Assembly (NCBI GenBank): GCA_963575745.1
Contig: CAUYUJ010016153.1
Location: forward strand, 104,300-168,299
DNA length: 64,000 nt
DNA from: Prorocentrum cordatum
Taxonomy: Eukaryota; Sar; Dinophyceae; Prorocentrales; Prorocentraceae
Direction: 5' to 3'
Below the pieces are notes generated by a model. It ran no database searches and was not told the DNA's origin. It saw only the letters and a list, made by a program, of their open reading frames with translations. Below are positions 20,581-33,602 of this stretch, one piece after another. Numbering within the stretch: position 1 is the first letter of the stretch; every line of letters starts with the position of its first letter. The translations under genes were made by a program, and so were the position numbers.

Positions 20581-21036
20581 GATGGAGGAGGGAAGATGAT
20601 GTTGAGGGCGGGGTGGTGGGGGTGAGGGGCGAGGGTGGGGAGGGCGGGAAAGAATGATGGGGTCCGCCTCGTGCCTGCAGGTGACGAATCCGCCGCAGTG
20701 CCACGACGCGGAGGGTGTCGTGGCCGTGGCCGGTCTGGCCAGGCAGCAGCTGGAGGCGGGCGGGGTGGGGTGTGGGGCGGGGGAAGGGGATGACGTTTTG
20801 GACGTTAATGCGCAGCTTTGTGTACAGAGGATGAGCGAAGAAAGAGGAATCAACCAAGTGCTGAGCCCAGTTGTCTTCAGCCCCAAGCTTCCAGCCCAGC
20901 TACCCCGAGGGGCGGGCCAGGGAAACCGCAAGCTGTTGGGTGGGCGTCAGGCTTCGGGAGCCTGTGACGGGGGGAAGTCACCGACTTCCAACACTTTTCT
21001 CCTCTCCCGAGGCTCAGACCGCCAAGAAAGAGAGAT
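20581..21036. other. unassigned sequence
   Basis: No gene recognised. Both strands have short open frames. Confidence 0.35.
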
Positions 21037-21129
21037 GAGGAGGTGGTGATGGTGGTGGTGGTGGATGAGGAGGAGGAGGAGGAAAGGGAGGAGGCGGAGG
21101 AGGAGGACGAGGAGGACGAGGAGGAAGAA
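21037..21129. repeat. GGT and GGA microsatellites
   Basis: A GGTGGT block followed by GGA/GAG units. Confidence 0.85.
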
Positions 21130-21630
21130 GCAATTGGCCCGCGAGGCAGACACCTGACGATCAAAGTTGTGTGGCGTGATTTTTGCTCCGCGGTCGGGGA
21201 GAAACCCATCGTGGCCACCAGCATTTTCAGTCACACGCAGGCCTCAGAGGCCGCAAATGCTGGGGTGGATCCCCAACGCTGGCTCGCCAATTATCTTGCT
21301 GACGCGGCCGCGGAGGAGGCCGCCCGACAGGCCCAGATTCCCAGTCAGGACATATCAGCCATCATCCAGGTGGACGAGAAGGAGAGGAAGGTGCACGGCC
21401 ACCTCCTGGCCGTCGCGACCGCGGTCGTCACGGCTGCCCCCCCCTGTCTACGGCGCGTCATCGCGCCAGGACCGCCAGCGCGAGGCCAAGGCGCAGGCGG
21501 GAAAGGGGAGGGGGGCGGCGGCAAAGGCAGTCGCAGCGTCGGCAGGTCTTCAGAAACACCAGAAGCAGGGTTTCTTGCGCTGCTTGCCAGTCGAAGCCTG
21601 GGCGCGGAGGGAGGCAGGATTGGCTGACCA
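21130..21630 (+). pseudogene. LINE copy C, probable RNase H end fragment
   Basis: The plus-strand frame 21043-21627 leaves the GGA array and reads coding-like sequence. RWLANYLADAAAEEAA resembles the last RNase H motif of LINE proteins (G-N-x-x-A-D-x-x-A), with Ala in place of the Gly. It is followed by a helical stretch ending KVHGHLLAVATAVV, as in the C-terminal region of dinoflagellate LINEs. The first three acidic residues of RNase H are not visible, so this is a 3' fragment at most. It could instead be an unrelated decayed gene. Confidence 0.4.
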
Positions 21631-21974
21631 GTCCTTGTGTTGACTACCCGATAGCCTTTCCCACTTGATCGAATCCGGTTTTTCAAAAGAGAAAAGGTGT
21701 GTGCCAGTGGGGGCTGCGGCCGCGAGCTTCAATGAGCTCAATTCAGCATGCAGGCCAGGGACCATCGCCCAAGGTGAAACACGTCTTGACGATTTCGTCG
21801 GGCACGAGGAGTTGCCAGCGGATGTCAAAGCATGGGCTCAACCAAACGCCCTGGGACCCCCGAGGCCCCGTGTCTTGCTTGAGTGGCTGTAGAGCCACGG
21901 CGGTCTCTGTAAGAGGATCTTGCCGCCAAGGTAAGCGAGAAACACGAAGAGGAGGAACGCGAGGAGGACGAACT
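21631..21974. other. unassigned sequence
   Basis: No gene recognised. It may be the 3' part of the LINE-C fragment. Confidence 0.3.
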
Positions 21975-24090
<2,116 letters not shown>

Positions 24091-25450
24091 GACGAGGAGA
24101 GGGAGGAATCGGAGTGCTTGCGAATCGATATCGCGTTCGACATCCCTCCCTTTTCAGACTTCCCCGAGCGCCAAGACGGGTCGAAGCCGAAGAGGCCGAA
24201 AGGGATGCAGGACACAATGATGACACCATAGTTTGGTTCCCCTTTCTGAGCCCCACGGGGAAGGCACGGCTGAGCGCCACGACTGAGAGCCCCCACGCCA
24301 GCAGGAGACCCGAAATGCGTTCACCATAGATCATGCACCTCCGCACTCCGATCTTTACTGCATCGAACCACGTGCGTGTCGGACCCCGCTGGATGCGTCG
24401 CTGCTGCTCGCAACCGTCGGCCGGCGGGGCGGCAGGTGGAGCAGGCATCGGCGCTGCTCTGGCCATTGCAGCCGTGGCCTCGCCGAGATTGTGAAGCAAT
24501 GAGGCGGTGTCGGTGAGCTGAGAAGCATTGGCAGCGGCATGCCGAGAAAGACGACGTAGTCCACGATGGGGTCCGTAGAGCATCGACATCTCGCAAAAGC
24601 CTCTCCCTTTCAGCTGCCCAAGCCGCGTCGACCTTGGGACCCGCGCTGGATGGGGTCTTGTTAATCAGCGCCCCTGCTGCGGCCTCGGCGTCGAGGCGCG
24701 CACGGCGGCGAACAATTGGCTGCCTCTTGGCCAGACGCCTATCCACTGTTGGAAAGCCGACCACCCGCAGGTTGAGCTCATCAAGCGGCACGAAGCGTTC
24801 CGCATCGGACCTGATCTCGAAGTGCTTTTTCGCCGCGAATCGAGTCGTCCCCGTCTCGCGCGGCGCGCCAGCAGAAGGCCCAGTGCCCGACGAGAAAACC
24901 AAACGCTTTGGGCACGCGCGGCGGCGCCGCGGCAGTTCCTTGGGCTCCACCGCCTGCTCTCCGCCACCTCCAGCGCCTGCAGGACGGAAACGAGATCCTG
25001 CTCCTGCTCTGCGCTGCCCGCAAACTCCGCCACCAGCGGCTCGTGACGTCCCCTGTCGGCCGCCATGTAAGACCCCCAATCGCCCACTCATCGCCGACAG
25101 GGGTCTGATCGTCCCAATCCGCCCAGGAGCGCGCGGATCTGCTATCGGGTACCCATCGCCGATCTATCGGCGATGGATCGTCGATTCCAGGCCGATGTCG
25201 CCCCCGCTATGCCAGTCCACCTCGAGTGGAGTTGGGTTCATCCCTTCTCGACCGATTGTCTGGGGTCCCAAGCAGTACGGACCCCCAGCCGCCTCCAGGT
25301 CCGCAGTGGATTTTTCCAAACCCTCCTATGGTTGGGTACTCGTTAGGCATAGAGCAGTGTGGTCGCCCCGGCCTCCTTCTCCTCCCCCATTCCTCCCCTC
25401 CTCCTCTCCTGTTTCCTGTGTTCCCCTCTCCTCTCCTCTTCTCTCGTGCC
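24091..25450. other. unassigned; coding-like minus-strand blocks
   Basis: On the minus strand 25091-24321 and then 24589-24110 carry blocks of ordinary composition in two frames: VPLDELNLRVVGFPTVDRR, then DTASLLHNLGEATAAMARAA, then TWFDAVKIGVRRCMIYGERI. They could be exons or a frameshifted gene; no domain is recognised. A perfect palindrome with 11-bp arms (CCATCGCCGAT, 2-nt centre) lies at 25150-25173. Confidence 0.3.
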
Positions 25451-25454
25451 GTCG

Positions 25455-27562
25455 GGCTGCGATCTGCGCAACTGTCGCCACTTTCGTGGGCTCCTGGGAG
25501 GCCCAGCGGAGGTACGCCCAACGTGGATCACCTCGGGACCTCGCGGCGCCCTGGGGGGCTGCGATCTGCGCAACTGTCGCCACTTTCGTGGGCTCCTGGG
25601 AGGCCCAGCGGAGGTACGCCCAACGCGGATCACCCCGGGACCTCGCGGCGCCCTCGGGGGCTGCGATCCGCGCATCTGTCGCCTTTTTCGTGGGCTCCTG
25701 GGAGGCCCAGCGGAGGTACGCCCAACGCGGATCACCTCGGGACCTCGCGGCGCCCTGGGGGGCTGCGATCTGCGCATCTGTCGCCACTTCCGTGGGTTCC
25801 TGGGAGGCCCAGCGGAGGTGGGTCCCACGCGGATCACCTCGGGACCTCGCGGTGCCCTTGGGGGCTGCGATCTGCGCATCTGTCGCCACTTTCGTGGGCT
25901 CCTGGGAGGCCCAGCGGAGGTACGCCCAACGCGGATCACCTCGGGACCTCGCGGCGCCTTGGGGGGCTGCGATCTGCGCATCTGTCGCCACTTTCGTGGG
26001 CTCCTGGGAGGCCCAGCGGAGGTGGGTCCCACGCGGATCACCTCGGGACCTGGTGCCTTGCGGGGGCTGCGATCTGCGCAACTGTCGCCACTTTCGTGGG
26101 CTCCTGGGAGGCCCAGCGGAGGTACGCCCAACGCGGATCACCTCGGGACCTCGCGGCGCCCTGGGGGGCTGCGATCTGCGCAATTGTCGCCACTTTCGTG
26201 GCTCCTGGGAGGCCCAGCGGAGGTACGTCCAACGCGGATCACCTCGGGACCTCGCGGCGCTTGGGGGGCGCGATCTGCGCATTGTCGCCACTTTTCGTGG
26301 GCTCCTGGGAGGCCCAGCGGAAGTACGTCCAACGCGGATCACCTCGGGACCTCGCGGCGCCCGGGGGGGCTGCGATCTGCGCAATTGTCGCCACTTTCGT
26401 GGCTCCTGGGAGGCCCAGCGGAGGTCGCCCAACGCGGATCACCTCGGGACCTCGCGGCGCCCTGGGGGGTTTGATCTGCGCAACAGTTGCCACTTCGTGG
26501 GTTCCTGGGAGGCCCAGCGGAGGTACGTCCAACGCGGATTACCTCGGGACCTCGCGGCGCCCTGGGGGGCTGCGATCTGCGCATCTGTCGCCACTTTCGT
26601 GGGCTCCTGGGAGGCCCAGCGGAGGTACGTCCAACGCGGATCACCTCGGGACCTCGCGGCGCCCTGGGGGGCTGCGATCTGCGCAATTGTCGCCTTTTTC
26701 GTGGGCTCCTGGGAGGCACAGCGGAGGAACGTCCAACGCGGATCACCTCGGGACCTCGCGGCGCCCTGGGGGGCTGCGATCTGCGCATCTGTCGCCACTT
26801 TCGTGGGCTCCTGGGATGCCCAGCGGAGGTATGTCCAACGTGGATCACCTCGGGACCTCGCGGTGCCTTGGGGGGCTGCGATCTGCGCAATTGTCGCAAC
26901 TTTCGTTGGCTCCTGGGATGCCCAGCGGAGGTACGTCCAACGCGGATCACCTCGGGACCTCGCGGCGCCCTGGGGGGCTGCGATCTGCGCAACTGTTGCC
27001 ACTGTCGTGGGTTCCTGGGAGGCCCAGCGGAGGTACGTCCAACGTGGATCACCTCGGGAAATCGCGGCGCCCTGGGGGGCTGCGATCTGCGCAACAGTCG
27101 CCACTCTCGTGGGCTCCTGGGAGGCCCAGCGGAGGTTCGTCCAACGCGGATCACCTCGGGACCTCGCGGCGCCCTGGGGGGCTGCGATCTGCGCAATTGT
27201 CGCCATTTTCGTGGGCTCCTGGGAGGCCCAGCGGAGGTACGTCCAACGCGGATTACCTCGGGACCTCGCGGCGCCCTGGGGGGCTGCGATCTGCGCATCT
27301 GTCGCCACTTTCGTGGGCTCCTGGGAGGCCCAGCGGAGGTGGGTCCCACGCGGATCACCTCGGGACCTCGCCGCCCTTGGGGAGCTTGCGATCTGCGCAA
27401 TTGTTGCCTTTTTCGTGGGCTCCTGGGAGGCTCAGCGGAGGCACGTCCAACGCGGATCACCTCGGGACCTCGCTGCCCCTTGGGGGGCTTGCGATTTGCT
27501 CAACAGTCGCCACTTTCGTGGGCTCCTGGGAGGCCCAGCGGAGGTACGTCCCACGTGGATCA
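25455..27562. repeat. satellite: 21 tandem copies of a 102-bp unit
   Basis: The word GCGATCTGCG recurs at 25459, 25561, 25663, 25765, 25867, 25969, 26069, 26171, 26270, 26372, 26471, 26572, 26674, 26776, 26878, 26980, 27082, 27184, 27286, 27388 and 27491. Most spacings are exactly 102; a few are 99-103. Copies differ at scattered positions. Because 102 is 34 codons and the unit has few stops, several frames on both strands stay open for hundreds of codons. That alone is not evidence of a protein. Confidence 0.95.
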
Positions 27563-28693
27563 TTCGGAGGTGCGTCATACGCGTTTCTTTCAACGCCCCT
27601 GTGTTTCCATTTTGTATAGTTGCCGTTCCTCTTCTTGTTGCGCTCTTCAGAAATCACTGTTGGATGCTCTTCTTGCGCACTGCGGGTCCTTCAGAATGCC
27701 AGTCAGCATTGAGTGGTCCTGAGTATAATCGCCACATGTATAGAAAGGGTTGGGTACGTCACAGGGTGATTTATTTTGACCTGTCACGCGCAATCTCATC
27801 TGGCTTTGCGATTAATTCCAAACTTCGATGTGCAACAGAGGGGAAGGACACCTGCCCCCCTTCGGGTGACAAACCCACACCCGGCCCAGATGGTTTTTCT
27901 CCTCGGTCTGGCCAGGGCATCACTCCTCTGTTTCCTTGAAGAGGGGGGCGGGGGGGAATATCAAGGAAACGCAACCATTGACTGATGCGCGTGGGTCATC
28001 CTTGCACGCTCTGCGCGCCCCGTCGTCACGTCGGGCGGCGCAAGCCCCACTTTGCACGGGGGAAGGTCGGACCGAGGTGCAAGGTCGAGGTCGGTTCGGG
28101 GAGGGTGCCCTAAATCATGTTTTGGCGCTTCTTGGGGGAGGGCACCCTCGAATGCTCTTCAGTTTGGCTGGCGGACGGTCTGATGTTGTTGAAGGACGTT
28201 AGTTTGTCAGAGTCCCGGCCTGCACATGGATTTCCAGAGCTACTTCGTCTTGACCAGGTGGTGCTACATTTGCCTCCACAAGTATGCTCTCGTGATGTAC
28301 TTCTTTCCTCTCGTCCGTGATCTGCGTGCCTTGAACGCAGTGCCGTCGTTTTATCTGCACGCCCCTAGTTGACGCGGAAGTGCTCGTGGTCGTGCATATT
28401 TTGCCGCCCCGCAGGGCAACAGGGTTGCGTCTGTCTCTGCCTCCTCTCCTGTCTGTCCCTCGCCCCCCTCGCCCCCTCCCCTCCTCGCCTCTCTGCTCGT
28501 GGCGGGGGGGGGGCACGATCTGTCCGCTTCCCTTCGGCCGCAATGACCCGGACCGTCGCGGCCCCCTCTGGCCTTTCCCGCGCGAATCGCCCGGGTCACC
28601 ATGAAACGACGCGAAGATCGGGACAAAATCGGATCGGGATAACTCGAAATCTCTGAGAATCGGAGGGTTTGGAGGACGTATTGGGCACCGCGG
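27563..28693. other. unassigned sequence
   Basis: A minus-strand frame 28777-28199 ends with a coding-like stretch (ERKEVHHESILVEANVAPPG) of unknown identity. A 10-bp inverted repeat GTTTCCTTGA/TCAAGGAAAC flanks a G-run at 27928-27971. No gene supported. Confidence 0.3.
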
Positions 28694-28746
28694 CCGCTCC
28701 AGAGCGTTCCGGAACGCTCTGAGAGCGCTCCAGAACGCTCTGGAGC
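28694..28746. repeat. two adjacent palindromes
   Basis: A perfect palindrome centred on TTCCGGAA (CAGAGCG arms), followed at once by CGCTCCAGA-ACGC-TCTGGAGCG. The two share the CAGARCGYTCTG core, so one may be a copy of the other. Confidence 0.6.
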
Positions 28747-29344
28747 GATTTATCCCGATCCTAGCTTTGTTTTGCACCAGATTGCAGCGTGGCGGGCGCC
28801 AGACTGCAGCGCGGCCAGCAGCCCTCGGGCGCCAGCCCGCTCGCCTCCCCCCCCGGAGGGGGCCCCCTCTCTCTCTCTCCCCTTGGGAGGCAGGGGGCCG
28901 CTCCTCTCTCTCTCCCCCCCTGCCGCCCCTTCCCCCCGCCTCTCCTGCTCCCTGCCCTCTGGCCCCTCCCCTCTCTCGGGGGTGGACAGGCCTCCTACCC
29001 TGACACGTCGATTAAGGAACTGTCCGCGTTCAGTTCGCGGGAGGGCGTCGCGGCCGTCATGTTTGCGGGTCCAGGTCCGTCGGTTTCGGTCCCAGGCCGT
29101 TTTTTTTCACTAAGGGGAGGTTTACTAATGGGAGGTTTGTCCACTGCCGACTCTCCCCCGCCTCCCCCTTGCTCTCCCTCCCGTCGTGGTCGCCGTCGGG
29201 GCCGTCGTCGTTCTCGCTCGGCCGGGTCGTCGCCGCCGCGGTCGTCGCCGCCGCCTTCCGCGCCGTCGCCTCCGTCGCCGCCGCCGCCGCCGCCGTCGTC
29301 GTCGGCCTCGGCCTCGGCGGGCAGCGGTCCCCCGCCTCCCCTCG
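28747..29344. other. unassigned pyrimidine-rich sequence
   Basis: CCCTCTCTCTC tracts and CGCCGCCGTCG blocks. No gene recognised. Confidence 0.4.
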
Positions 29345-29650
29345 GGGCCTCTCCTCCTCCTCCTCCTCCTCCTCCTCCTCCTCCTCCTCCTCCTCTCCTC
29401 CTCCTCCTCCTCCCTCCTCCTCCTCCTCCTCCTCCCTCCCTCCCTCCCCTCCTCCCTCCTCCTCCTCCTCCTCCTCCTCCTCGCTCCTCCTCCTCTCCTC
29501 GCCTCCTCCCTCCTTTTCTCCTCCTCCTCCTCCCTCCTTTCCTCCTCCTCCTCCTCCCTCCTCCTCCTCCTCCTCCTCCTCCTCCTCCTCCTCCCCTCCT
29601 CCTCCCTCCTCCTCCCTCCTCCCTCCTCCCTCCTCCCTCCTCCCTCCTCC
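29345..29650. repeat. CTC/TCC microsatellite
   Basis: About 300 bp of CTC units with CCTCCCTCC interruptions. Confidence 0.95.
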
Positions 29651-29826
29651 CCATGCGGGGTGGCGACTGAGATCAGCAGGGGGGCGATACCGGCACCCCG
29701 CCGCCACTCTGGCCCTCCTCTGGGCTTCCTGGAGCTTCCTCGCTGCCACGGCTGGATTCGCCTCGACATCCTGGTCAGAAGGCACCCTAGCAGAGGTCCC
29801 GGGGTTAGCGGTATCGGTACTTTTCT

Positions 29827-30025
29827 TACCCTGATGGTCCGCTACCGAAAATTTCCGGTAGCGCTCCGCAGAGATCGGTCGCTACCGAAATACCGAAAAG
29901 TAGCGCCCAATACCGGTATCAGAGCGTTCTGAAATCCGCTATTTCAACGAAGATCCGGTCGCTACCGAAATTCGGGGTGCGTCGAAATCGCTACCGAAAA
30001 TTTCCGGTACCAGACCATCTGGGTA
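29827..30025. mobile_element. probable TIR element, diverged ends
   Basis: 29827-29869 (TACCCTGATGGTCC...CCGAAAATTTCCGGTAGCG) and the reverse complement of 29989-30025 (TACCCAGATGGTCTG...) match over about 37 bp with a few mismatches and one gap. GCTACCGAAA recurs inside. No target duplication is evident, so it is an old or imperfect element. Confidence 0.5.
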
Positions 30026-30788
30026 TCCTCCCATGAGACTGTAGCCTCCCGGCCGCCTGAAGGGCTGATGCTGCTCCAGTGTCTCTCTGCGCCGGGTTCC
30101 CCGCTCCTTGCCTCCCTCCCCCCGTCCCTCTTCGAAGCTGGGAGCCCCCAGCGTCGCCCGTCCAGTGGGCCCCTGGGCTCGGAGCAGCACTCCCGATGGC
30201 CGGCGACTCGTCGCCGCATGGTTTGTATACGGCTCACGGCTCCCTTTGATTGTCGCTGTGTGATGCTTGATTTTACCAGCGGTCGGTGGGATCACAAGTG
30301 GTGCACGCAAAATGCGATTTCCCTCTCCCCCGGCTCCTCCGCCTCCTCCGTCCTCCTCTTCCTCCTTCCTCCTCCCCTACTGTTTTGAGTGCCAGTGTCC
30401 GATGTTCATGTCTTTCCAGGTGCCACCGAGTGGCTCGAGTGTCTCGCGTTTTTTTTACGTTTTTGTCATTCACAGAGGTGCTGCATCGTGGTGCTGCCCG
30501 CGGAAAAAAAGCCCCCGATCCGTGGGCGTGCTTCCCACGCGCCAGATCCACAGGTCCCTGGCCCATGCTGGCGGGTGCCCCGATGCGAGGGCGAGCCCCG
30601 ACCGGGCCCAGATCGCCCCCGCCTCCTCGGCCTGGCCGCGGTTTTTACCTCCTCCTCTGCGGAGGGCAGGGGCCGGAGAGCAGGGGCAGGGCGAGCGTGC
30701 CACAGCGAAGGGCACACGCCGGGCGAGGGGGGGGGCAATCGCCGGGCAAGGGGGGTGGGAGGGGGGGGCAGCGCAGGCCGAGGGTTAA
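30026..30788. other. unassigned sequence
   Basis: No gene recognised. GC-rich, with several short overlapping open frames. Confidence 0.35.
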
Positions 30789-31009
30789 GTCGGGCCTGTC
30801 CCCCTACGGGGGGATTCTCGGCGAAAAATGAAAAAATGCCGCAGAAATAGGAAAACAGTAGTCCAGAAATAGTCTGGGGAGTGTGTGTTTGGGGTATTTT
30901 TTCGCCTTGGGTATTTTTCCCCAATCAGAGCTTGCCTCTGTAGGGGTCCTAGCGGATTAAAGGCTGAGGTGAGAGGTGCGGCCGATTTCGGTGGCCGGGC
31001 CCGGGTGCC

Positions 31010-31160
31010 TGGGTGCCCGGGTGCCAGGGTGCCCGGGTTCGCCGCCGATCGGTGGCCGTGCCCAGGTGCCCGGGTGCCCGGGTGCCCGGGTGCCCGGTTG
31101 ACGGGTGCCCGGTGCCCGGGTGGGTGCCCGGGTGCCGGGTGCCCGGGTGCCCGGTGCCAT
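31010..31160. repeat. GGTGCCCGGGTGCCC tandem repeat
   Basis: Seven- to eight-base GGTGCCC/GGGTGCCC units, self-complementary around CCCGGG. Confidence 0.85.
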
Positions 31161-31266
31161 GTAGCCCTACAGCCTTATAGCCCTATATCCCTATCGCCCT
31201 ATAGCCCAATAGCCTTATAGTAGCATTATAGCCATATAGCCCAATAGCCCTATAGCCCTATAGCCC
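31160..31266. repeat. TAGCCCTA tandem repeat
   Basis: Units of TAGCCCTA and TAGCCCAA. Not a canonical telomere repeat. Confidence 0.8.
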
Positions 31267-31599
31267 CAAACAAATTCTGATTGTTTGTTTCTTCGGTATC
31301 ACTGTTTTTTTAATATTTTTTTTGTTGTTTTGTGATTTGTGTGAAGAAAAAAAAAAGCAATTTTCGGCGAAAGTAGACCTGTAGGGGGACACGCCCGACA
31401 CACGACGAGGGGGGCGGGGCAAACACAGGGAGCAGCCACGGCGGAGAGCTCTCGTGCTCGACCGGGGGGGCCTCGGCGGGCTCGGCGCCGACGGCGGCGA
31501 CTCGGAAGCCGCCGCGGGCCGGCGAGGCCTTGGCCGCGCGGGGCCTGGCGCTGCCGGCGCTGTACGTGGAGCACGTGCGGCAGGCGCCGCGGAGCGCGC

Positions 31600-31745
31600 C
31601 TCCTCCTCTTCCTCTTCCCCTTCCTCCTGCTCCTCCTCCTCCTCCTCCTCCACCTCCTCCTCCTTCTTCGCCTCCTCCTCCTCCACCTCCTCCTCCTCCT
31701 CTTTCCTCCGTCTCCTCCGTCCTCCTCCGTCCTCCTCCGTCGCCC
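31600..31745. repeat. CTC microsatellite
   Basis: CTC/TCC units, interrupted. Confidence 0.9.
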
Positions 31746-31779
31746 CTTCTGCTCCTCCTGCGGGGCGCAGCTGCACACT

Positions 31780-32860
31780 ACCTTGGAGATGGAAAGGAGG
31801 ACGGTGTCGACAACGCCTCATTGCGAGAATTCATCAAGGTGTTGCGCGCGGCGCCCGACACAGGGCATCGCCTCAGTGAGCTCATGGTCGCTATCGCCGT
31901 CGGGGGCACCTGGACCAGAGAGCGCAAATCATCAGTGTCGAATGTCGCCGTGGACGTGGCGTGCCCGCGGTGCCGTGCAGCTACGGAGACTCCATTTCAT
32001 CGTATTTGGGTTTGTCCTTGCAACAGTGGTAACAAGGGGTACGCTGAGTCTGACGCTTTCTCTTACGAAGCTCAGCTCTATCATGAACGTGATGCGTGTT
32101 TTTGGCTTCGTGGCTTGATGCCAGCATCTTGGACCTCAGTGCCACCGCCCACTCATGAGAAACAGTGGTCGCATTCCGGACTTGTCGACGGTGTCCTCGG
32201 TCCGGGATGGTTTGGCACACCCCATTGCACCCGGTAGTCATCTTCGGGGATGCGAGTGGCGGTTTTGATAGCCAGGGCCCTCTTTTGAGAAGGGTTGGCC
32301 TATCAATCGGTGCTCTTCGCCGCGATGGGCGAGAGTTGAGGGCAGGCGTGTCTGGGCCTCTACCCGGATCTGTTCAGCCAGTGCCCAGAGGTGAGTTGGC
32401 CAGTTTGGAATGAGTCACTCGTCTTTTTTCTGGTCCCACAGTTTATGTCATTGACGCCGAGCTGGTACTTCACGGCTGGCATGCTGGTAGATTTCTGTCT
32501 CCCTCTGGCCCCGACGCGTTTTTGTGGGGACGGATTGACCAGAATTTCCGCGTTAAGTCTTCTTCTGATTTTGCAGTTGTAGACATCAGCTCCCACCTCA
32601 CCGTCAGCGAAGCAGCTGACCGTGGCATTCCAGAGTGGGTGCGCCTCGGAAATGAATTGGTCGACAATTTGGCCGGGTAGCTGCGGCAGCGTATCGCGTG
32701 CCCAGCGCCGCACGGGCCAAGGTAGCAAAAGCCGAATGGCGCGCCCTGCCGGTGCGCCGGAGACTCTTAAGTGCCACTTTAGGCGCAGTGCGAGCCGAGG
32801 ATTGTTTGAAGCGTGCCCAGCGGCAAGAAACCGTAGGGGGTGCGGGTCCTTCTGTTCCAC
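31780..32860 (+). pseudogene. LINE copy B: 3' end with Cys/His finger and RNase H
   Basis: The plus-strand frame ending at 32237 reads a helical segment, GGTWTRERKSS and then CPRCRAATETPFHRIWVC (C-x2-C, later H-x4-C), the post-reverse-transcriptase finger of LINE proteins. After a one-base frameshift near 32230, RNase H follows with all four acidic positions: D in FGDASGG, E in PRGELASL, D in YVIDAELV and D in GNELVDNLA. A TGA at about 32411 splits it after the glutamate, and another one-base shift at about 32680 leads to the C-terminal helix (VPSAARAKVAKAEWRAL). RNase H would remove the RNA strand during retrotransposition. The copy is dead and 5'-truncated: no reverse transcriptase precedes it. 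Confidence 0.7.
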
Positions 32861-33361
32861 CTCCGCCGCCTCTTGCCGCCGCTGGGCGGCCTCCCCATGC
32901 CCCGTCCAGATATGCTGCCGCTTCTTTCGCAACGCAGCCCACGCTCACACGTTACTTGAGTGCGGGCGTAAATGCGCACGGGGCCCGTGTTCAGCCTCAG
33001 CCAGCACAGTCATCGAATAGATTCGCAACGCGAATTGCTTTTTGCACTGACGTGTACAGCCACAAGTATCTTTAGACCACCCGTTGTGGCACGCATCTAT
33101 TTGTTTGGAGGGTGGGTACATTCGAATCACCGCATGGCTTATTACGATGGTATGAACTTGTGATTTTGTCAACGTAGTGGGAAGTTTGTCGCAAAGAGCC
33201 TGCAGCCGTTCAAAGCAGCTGAATGCAAGCAGACCCCCACTGGCCGAGAGCATCTTCGGCAAATCTGGGCCGAGTTATGGCCCAAAGTTCTCAGCAAAGC
33301 TGAAACGCTGAGAAGAATGTAAGCACGGATTTTCGCTCAAGGCAGTGGTCATTCTCATTAT
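32861..33361. other. LINE-B tail and unassigned sequence
   Basis: The frame of LINE-B continues to about 33075 with proline-rich sequence. 33165-33310 reads CQRSGKFVAKSLQPF and similar, possibly the last part of the same element. No separate gene. Confidence 0.3.
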
Positions 33362-33602
33362 AATTCCTTCTCCTCCTCCTCCTCCTCCTTTTCCTCCTCC
33401 CCCTCCTCCTCGCCCTCCTCCTCCACCTCATTCTCCTCCTCCTCGTCCCTCGTGCTCCTCCGTCGCTGTCGTAGGAGGACGGAGGAGGAGGAGGAGGAGG
33501 AGGAGGAGGAGGAGGAGGAGCTGGAGGAGGAAGAGGAGGAGGAAGAGCTGGAGGAGGAGGAGGAAGAGGAGGAGGTAGGAGAGGAGGAGGAGGAGGGACG
33601 GT
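33362..33602. repeat. CTC array directly followed by GAG array (foldback)
   Basis: CTC units at 33362-33460 and GAG units at 33478-33600 are mutually complementary around a short centre (CGTCGCTGTCGTAGG), so the whole could fold into one imperfect hairpin. Confidence 0.85.

Larger units (their letters stand above)
30789..31399. mobile_element. inverted-repeat-bounded segment containing two tandem repeats
   Basis: 30789-30830 (GTCGGGCCTGTCCCCCTAC...CGAAAAAT) and the reverse complement of 31358-31399 (GTCGGGCGTGTCCCCCTAC...CGAAAAT) match over about 40 bp. In outward-pointing frames both encode RACPPTG. Between them lie a GGGTGCCC tandem repeat and a TAGCCCTA repeat. No target duplication is seen. 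It could be a TIR element or two inverted copies of a dispersed repeat. Confidence 0.45.

Noticed and set aside
25455-27562. 34-residue repeats as a TALE-like or other repeat protein
   Set aside because: The 34-residue length follows only from the 102-bp unit; the translated units show none of the expected conserved positions in any frame.
25455-27562. CRISPR array
   Set aside because: Units are contiguous with no unique spacers, and the DNA is eukaryotic.
24634-27939. An 1101-codon plus-strand frame, a 797-codon one (25226-27619) and long minus-strand frames over the same DNA
   Set aside because: They are open because the 102-bp satellite unit is a multiple of three and stop-poor; at least five frames are open at once and no start, domain or splice context supports a protein.
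31160-31266. TAGCCCTA repeat as an interstitial telomere
   Set aside because: The unit is eight bases and does not match TTTAGGG or TTAGGG-type repeats.
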